DNA of 64,000 nucleotides from Erodium maritimum (lineage: Eukaryota > Streptophyta > Magnoliopsida > Geraniales > Geraniaceae): the NCBI GenBank assembly GCA_963921825.1, contig OY997591.1:23245515-23309514 (forward strand), given 5' to 3'. The notes under the pieces were generated by a model, which had not been told where the DNA came from, searched no databases, and saw only the letters and a program-made list of their open reading frames with translations. Every line of letters begins with the position of its first letter. Position 1 is the first letter of the stretch. The translations under genes were made by a program, and so were the position numbers. Shown in pieces: positions 58,080 through 64,000 of this stretch.

Positions 58080-59238
58080 CAGGCGTTTGTAAATCATGTA
58101 TACTGTTTTGTTGTTTTTTGACATTATCCCTAAATCAAATGTATCACATCCTTAAGGAAATATGAGATTAAACTACAAATATTCGATTAAAGAATTGCTA
58201 GCATTGTATGTATACGCGCACGACTATTGGCCAATGGTTGCGAATCAACCATGTCTGAAGGGCATGACATGCGTCTTCCTCGTACATGCTTGTCACGAAG
58301 GACTATTAAGGCCTGGTTTGGGTGAATATAGTGGCAAGAAGCAGCCATCACACTATAAGCATATTCCCTTTTACCCTTTTAACTTTAATTTATGATTTAA
58401 GTCCGAGCTATCAGTAACCCTTTTTCCTTCACCACGCAGTATAGATGTTAGTTTTCTCACGTTATTAGTTATACAGGAAAAATAGTACAGAAATGGAAAA
58501 GAACAGTGGAAGGTAGAAAACATGGATGCCTATAAGTGGATGTCCGATGACAAATCTTATAAAATATAATACCAGGCTTTCTGCCTGCGTGGCACACCTT
58601 TAATCCCACTATTCCTTCGACAGTACTTCTACGCCCTTCCTCTCCACTCATTCTCTTTGGCTTCTCTGCATTCTTTTCGCTTTGATGCCGTTACTCTCCT
58701 TTCGACTTCTTCATCCATGTTCGATTCACTACTGTTACGCACATTAAAAGATTTCCTCGCCCATCAATGCTGTAGACCGACCTTCGCTGTCTGGGTATAT
58801 GTAGGGGAGGACCCGACTGGATTCATCCGTCCCGTCGTTGCCCTTTTTCACATATAGCTCCGATTCCCGTTTAACTTGGTCTCATCTGCCGATTCACTTT
58901 CAGGCCAGTCACCAACATCGGTGATTTCCTTTCCCCATTTTTGTTGATGTCCGGTCGGTTGTGTTAGGCTATGTTGAATTTAGGGTTCCGTTTGGTTGTT
59001 GTGTATTTCGGTTTATAACGACAATTGTCTATGTCAATTTCTCAAACGATTCGTTTATATCTATACAAGCATAGGAAGAAAAGCTGGTTCACTAGAGTTG
59101 GGACAAGTTCTTCATGCAAACAGTGCCTCCAACAAGTTCTTAGATTATTTTGTGGCCGTAAAGTTTGTTTTCTCCACGAGTCCCGGTATTTGTTCTATTT
59201 TGTGATTTATAGTTTCAATTCGCTGCAAAATTATATCC
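58080..59238. other. Gene-free stretch with CT-rich leader-like patch
   Basis: Bases 58560-58990 look like a plant 5' leader (CT-rich, then MFDSLLLRTLKDFLAHQCC from an ATG at 58719), and AAATATAATA near 58562 is a weak TATA candidate. None of the short frames (58162-58395, 58657-58857, 58996-59205) has a recognised domain. It could be the first exon of the weak gene discussed at 60252. Confidence 0.3.
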
Positions 59239-59246
59239 ATTAAAAT

Positions 59247-59908
59247 CAAGGTTCTAAATATCGGTCGCGGTGAAATATCGTTGAGGTCACCGGTAAAGAT
59301 ATTTCAATATATCGGAGAGATCTCGGTAAATCGCGTTTTGTATTAAATATATATATAATACATATATTAATAACAAAATTAATGTTATTATAAAATTTGC
59401 TACTAAATGTTATAATTAAAACCCTAAATTATTATTTGAGTCCAACAAATTTAATTCAGGCCCAATTAATCTAAGCCCAATAAGATAAATAACTTAAAAG
59501 AATAGTCCAACCCACTGAAACCCTAAAGCTAGCCCTCATATTCACTTAAACACTACTTTGTTTTTCTTATTTTCTACCCAGCAGCCAAACCAGATCTGTG
59601 GATCTTCTTCAACCTCCATCTTCTCTCTTCTGTACGCTTCAACCTTTCCTTTTTTTCCTACAAAAACAAAGAAGACAAAGGCACAACTAAGATGAAGAAG
59701 AAGCTAGAACTTGCTTCTGTTCTATGTTAAGGAGAGGGTGGTTAATTGGCTTAAAACTGAAAAAAGTGAGTTGTTAATCAGGTTTTAAGTTTTAAATTTA
59801 AATTTTTTTTTTCAGATTTGCTGTTTTTCGACGAGTTGACCGATATTTTTGGCCGATATTGCTTCTCGGTCGCGCCTACCCCTTTCCAACCGGAGATTTA
59901 GAACCATG
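59247..59908. mobile_element. hAT-like MITE with perfect 8-bp duplication
   Basis: 662 bp. Terminal inverted repeats CAAGGTTCTAAAT and ATTTAGAACCATG (12 of 13 complementary). The direct repeat ATTAAAAT flanks it exactly (59239-59246 and 59909-59916), the 8-bp size expected of hAT elements. Subterminal ATATCGG-type motifs (TATCGGTCGCGG, GACCGATATT) are present at both ends. No transposase coding; the interior has unrelated AT-rich and CT-rich sequence. Confidence 0.88.
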
Positions 59909-59916
59909 ATTAAAAT

Positions 59917-62900
59917 AAACAAAATACAATCGGAGATTTGTTAATCTATTTATGTTTTGATGGAACCCTTAGATTTCGTGTTCCATATAACTTGGTGTTT
60001 ATCAAGTGAGCTATGTAACCAAGTGAGTAGATTTTGTAGATTTTCATATGTTAAAGGCCAAAGAGATAGTTTGTAATCATGTCTGCAATTTGTAAATCTA
60101 TGTGGTTGCAGTATTTATGTGCATCTGAAATTCACATTGGTTAAGTTTGATCCATAGACTGAAAGTTCCATATCACTTACAGTTTCTGCTATTTGGGTTT
60201 ATCTTTTTCTCTCATGTGTGTATATGTTTTTTGTCATTCTATTCTTACAGCTATCGAGGAATCATGCCACTGGTTCAGTGCAGAAGAAACCAAAGATTAA
60301 GGTAATTTAATTCCCAACCTCAAGTTTTTTGAATGTTCTTGAACTTTTTCTTCTAAATATCAGAAAGTAAGTATGGGCTAATTTGCATTACTTGAAAGTT
60401 GAATGAGACTATTTATTTTTAAATATTTGTTCTTCCCTAATAAACTTAAGTTACTGGTTAAGATCAGTTGTGTATGTAATTTCACTGAAGTGTTATTCCT
60501 GTCATCTGAGAAAGTCTTGCACGATGATAATGATTATGTATCTGAGCTTCACAGCTTTGGACGATGAGAGTTAGGTATCTCATGTGCTGGACCTATGTTT
60601 TATATTTTATTGTACATGTAACTTTATTGTGTCTATCAGTCACTTTCTAAATACGCCGATAATAATTCAGTTTCTCATATCAAATAGTTTTGTTAGTTAA
60701 ATGACTATTGTTTATAGGCATTACACAAAAACTATAGATTTTTTAAAATACAAACTATCACGACAATTGAATAGTGAATTAAAGACTTTTCAATAGTGCT
60801 TTTAACACAAATGAATTTAATGAATGTTTTCCATGCTTTTTAAAACGAATTATCTACTATATGGATTATTTACAAACGAACGGTGTAAGCGAAAGCAACG
60901 AGGGCGAAGACTCAAGCGCTCAAGCGATTCGTTCCCCCTTGGGGAGAATTTTTCATTCTCTCTAATTAAACGTGTGTCTTAGATTTAAAAGGAAAAAAAA
61001 CATAAATAGAATTTTAAAAATATTAAAATGACCTTTCAAAAGAAGAGCTATTTTCTATATCTTGATATTTTTCATTGTTTTCTTCTTATTTGGTTCATCA
61101 AATAACTTATCTTCTTCGTCTGATTGTTGGTGGTGTTTTTCACCATTTGGGTCTTTTATCTAATTAAGAACAGGGGCTAATTTTCAGTATCTTGATGGGT
61201 TTGACTAAATGGGTAAAGCAAGAGTTTTTGTGTGTGGTCTTATAAGATTTTCAATTGCACCCAGTTTCGAGAGCCTTTTATGTTTAGAAGTCAACAATAG
61301 TGTATTAGATTGTTATAGTGTAATAGAATGTTGGACTAACAGTTGCACGAGAAAATGGAATTTTCGCAAATTGATTGCAACTTAATATTAGTTTTTTTTT
61401 ACTTAATCCTATCTTCATTCGTTATTTATAAAATAAATTGTTATCATCCAAATTTGGGGTTTAGTGGACTGGGTTTATGATCCTGTTGTAAAAGTTTATG
61501 CTATTATTGAATATAACATTCGTTATTTCTTTGATTTTCTTTCTTTTCTAGGTTGTTTTGTGTTTTTAGGTAAAAGATGGGCTCTTACTATATTTGATTA
61601 GACGTCAGACGCTACTCCTTAATGATCTAATGACGTTGTTCGTTTATGGATATTTGAATTGTTGTTCTTCACATCCGTTGGCTTTATTTTTGGAATTTAT
61701 GGTCTGAATTTCAGTTTCAAGCATGATAAGTGTTTGATATCTTTGAAAGAGAACATGTCATATGTCATTATTTGATTGATTTGTGGATTGACAAGGATGT
61801 TTTCATCTGTGATTTATTAAAAGGTTCTCATGAGATTTGAAATTATATTTTGCATCAGGCACTTGTATTAGACATGCATCCTTTTCCTTGCTTTGTTTTT
61901 GCTGGTGTCGTGTTTATTGTGTATTTGCTTTTCAGGCTCTCATTAGTGGTACTGGGCATTTGGCTTCATACAGGTTAGTTCACACAAGGTTTGGTTTACG
62001 AAGAATACAATTGCATTAGGTGAACATGGTTAATTTTAAATTTATAGTGGTGCTTTGTTTATGTAGAAGTAATAATCTTTTTGGTTGATTTTGTTCTTTG
62101 TTGCATATAATAGTGAATTTCCAAAGAACGAAACAATTAGTACCTTTTCAAAGTAAAAACAATTCGTACTAACCCTGACCTTATTTATTACTTTTCAAAT
62201 ATTCATGTTCTCTTTCTGTATTAAGCTTGCCATGAAGCCAATGCAGATTTTTTTAAAAAGATTTTCTTATTTATTCTAACTAAAAGGAAAAAAGAAGTTC
62301 TTTAATTAGCTGATGTATACCATGTTTTCCTTTTTGTGGTCTATTTTTAATTCTTACAGGTTCAAGATTTAAATATGATACCTAAAAGTTTGAGTTGGGT
62401 GGTAGAATTTGAGGATTTTGGATAGAAAACATTGCTAAAACAGTGTACAATTTGATGTGATGTTGTTTCTCTGTGGTTATTATAGGTTTTTAAACCACCA
62501 GCATTGTTGCATTTTAGAAGCGATTTTCTTTTTTTTCCCTTTCAACCTTTGTAAGTCGTTTGAGCAATAAAAAAAATTACTTGAACATAGGAATATACTT
62601 TCTTAGAGAAATATACTTGCAATTTGATTCTGCATATTTTTGGTTGTTTTGACTATGGTTTATTACCATATCTTCTTTGGTGTAACTTATGCTCATAATT
62701 GAGTCTATTACATATTTGAATTGCGATTGGTTTCTTTCAATTTGCAATGTAGGTACGAGCACTTTTTGTAGGAAGAGAAGCTATTGGAAGTATCCACAAT
62801 GAGCGAAGGGGAAATATGTCGGATGCTTTGCGTATCGTGGCTTAGTGCGACGGGAAAGGGAGGTCGTTGGTTCGATATTTCTTCTGAGTTTGGGTTTGAT

Positions 62901-63205
62901 TTTAGTTTGGTTTCGTTGTTAGGAATCCTTTATTTTAAATAAAACCTTATTTAATTTTTTTAGATGAGGTTAAGCCGATTTAATTTTTTTGTATGTTTGT
63001 TCTTTAGTTGCTTGGTTGTGATTGTTTGACCAAATAAGCTTATAGTTATGCTAACTAAATGGATTGAACCTTTATCTATTATTTTGGATTGAAGAAATTT
63101 GATCGAAAAATAAACCATTTGTCTAAAAAAGACGATCAAAGAAATAATTTTTTAAATATTTTATGACAATAAAAGTTGAATATTGAAATATACAAGTTAA
63201 CACCC
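59917..63205 (+). other. AT-rich region with weak exon-like blocks
   Basis: Mostly AT-rich, non-coding. Three short blocks have plausible plant splice sites on the plus strand: 60252-60301 (TACAG|..KIK|GTAATT), 61944-61981 (TTTTCAG|GCTCTC...CATACAG|GTTAGT) and from 62753 (AATGTAG|GTACGAG). One phase reads RNHATGSVQKKPKIK, ALISGTGHLASYR, then YEHFL and a stop; I do not recognise it. It may be the end of a small host gene or chance. Nothing else was seen. Confidence 0.25.
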
Positions 63206-63208
63206 TTA

Positions 63209-64000
63209 GAGCATCTCCAATGGTTAGACACTGCGCAGTGTCAAGGAGCAGTGTCAGGGAGTGGTTTTTGCCTTCCTGACACTGCTTCCTAACACTGCTC
63301 CTCCAATGGTAGTGTCAGGAGCAGTGTCAAGAGCAGTGTCAGAACAGTTTCAATAATTGAAAACAGACCCCAAATATTTGTAACATTTTTAATTAAAACC
63401 AAATACGCCTTGCATAACAATTTTTTTATTTCAAACCAAATAGAAATTACATTAACGTTGATTGCGGCCGCCATCTCCAAATTTAGCCCAAATATGTTCG
63501 ATGAGATCATAGTGGAGTTGATGATGAACATTCTGATCCCGAATCATTGCTCTATGACCCAGGATACTTTCCCTGGTCACCGCTGGTGGTGGTCCTCTAC
63601 GGACGCTTGGGTCCGGGACACCAAGATCTGCAAACGGGTCAGTGGGCCACGGCTTACGCTTATCCTCAACGATCATGTTGTGTAGGATCACACAAGCAGT
63701 CATGATCACTGAGAGTGAGCCCCTATCCCACATTCGGCCCGGGTGAGTAACGATGTGAAACCGGGCCTGTAGAACTCCAAACGCCCGTTCGATGTCCTTC
63801 CAACACGCCTCTTGGTATCTAGCAAAGCATAGTTGTTTCGGCGTTTGTGGAGCAGGTTTGGACTTCACAAATGTTGCCCAAGCAGGATAAATTCCAACAG
63901 TCAAGTAATACGGGGTTTCGTATTCTCTACCGCCGATCTTGAACTTCACATCTGGGGAGAAGCCTTTTACTGCTTGGGAGAAGAATGTAGACCTATTGAG
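63209..64000 (-). mobile_element. PIF/Harbinger transposon, right part off-window
   Basis: The left terminus GAGCATCTCCAATGGTTAGA is a common plant Harbinger/Tourist end, and it is preceded by TTA (63206-63208), the usual 3-bp target. A subterminal array of CAGTGTCAxG and AGTGTCAGG repeats (63235-63345), including a second CTCCAATGGTAGTGTCAGG, follows. The transposase reads inward on the minus strand. The other terminus lies beyond 64000. Confidence 0.8.
63452..64000 (-). CDS. Harbinger-type DDE transposase, C-terminal part
   Basis: Cuts and pastes the transposon using a DDE nuclease (DDE_Tnp_4 family). The open frame runs through the window edge: LNRSTFFSQAV and VKFKIGGREYETPYYLTVGI precede IYPAWATFVKS, then FARYQEACWKDIERAFGVLQ with the predicted third catalytic residue (Glu in KDIERAFG), IVTHPGRMWDR, and MTACVILHNMIVEDKRK. 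It ends KFGDGGRNQR and a stop. About 183 codons are visible; the first two catalytic aspartates and the N-terminus are outside. The methionine at 63949 is internal, not the start. No break is seen in this part, so the copy may be young. A separate Myb/SANT-like ORF2, usual in this family, is not visible. Confidence 0.88.
   Translation of the reverse strand, partial: LNRSTFFSQAVKGFSPDVKFKIGGREYETPYYLTVGIYPAWATFVKSKPAPQTPKQLCFARYQEACWKDIERAFGVLQARFHIVTHPGRMWDRGSLSVIMTACVILHNMIVEDKRKPWPTDPFADLGVPDPSVRRGPPPAVTRESILGHRAMIRDQNVHHQLHYDLIEHIWAKFGDGGRNQR

Noticed and set aside
60252-62845. A complete small host gene assembled from three exon-like blocks
   Set aside because: The phases are compatible but the predicted peptide matches nothing I know, and the blocks are very short; kept only as a weak note.

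Overview
This is a repeat-dominated stretch of a eudicot-type plant nuclear genome. The evidence is plant chromovirus (Ty3/gypsy, Tekay-like) elements with roughly 3 kb LTRs and initiator-Met tRNA primer sites, plant L1-type LINE pieces with DUF4283 and zinc-knuckle ORF1 or zf-RVT ORF2 domains, hAT-like MITEs, a PIF/Harbinger transposase, and one clearly intact host gene with typical plant introns and a TATA box. I saw no tRNA, rRNA, organellar or bacterial sequence.

Layout. Bases 1-337 are the edge of a minus-strand chromovirus LTR. Bases 338-5665 hold three minus-strand LINE-derived pieces. A solo LTR with perfect GATCC duplications occupies 5671-8989. Bases 9240-12650 contain a decayed plus-strand transposase-associated domain, a two-exon minus-strand GRF zinc-finger relic and an ORF1-only retroposon. 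Bases 12723-32708 are one large chromovirus (A), flanked by AAAAC duplications, whose 3' LTR carries a second related chromovirus (B, 21615-31542). A LINE tail and another ORF1-only retroposon follow (32759-34365).

The only well-supported host gene is at 35332-37230: a seven-exon, plus-strand monoacylglycerol-lipase-like alpha/beta hydrolase of 314 residues with a complete Ser-Asp-His triad. Downstream lie a nested pair of foldback/hAT-like MITEs, exon-like minus-strand relics of unknown identity, a minisatellite, and a thick layer of LINE debris (39750-55062). That layer includes a 1.5 kb solo LTR with perfect TTTAT duplications. It also includes an ORF1-only retroposon (44944-52490, 13-bp target duplication and A-tail) interrupted by two solo LTRs of different families. 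A fresher ORF1-only copy sits at 55852-58067. The right end is AT-rich DNA with a hAT-like MITE (59247-59908), weak exon-like blocks, and the 3' half of a Harbinger transposon running off the window.

The most interesting theme is a set of about six short retroposons that carry only the LINE ORF1 (DUF4283 plus zinc knuckle) and then an A-rich tail, with no endonuclease or reverse transcriptase. They look like plant counterparts of mammalian half-LINEs (HAL1). A second theme is that the chromovirus LTR subfamilies keep a common frame but fill the same internal slot with different minisatellites. All motif calls were read by eye; no database search or alignment program was used.
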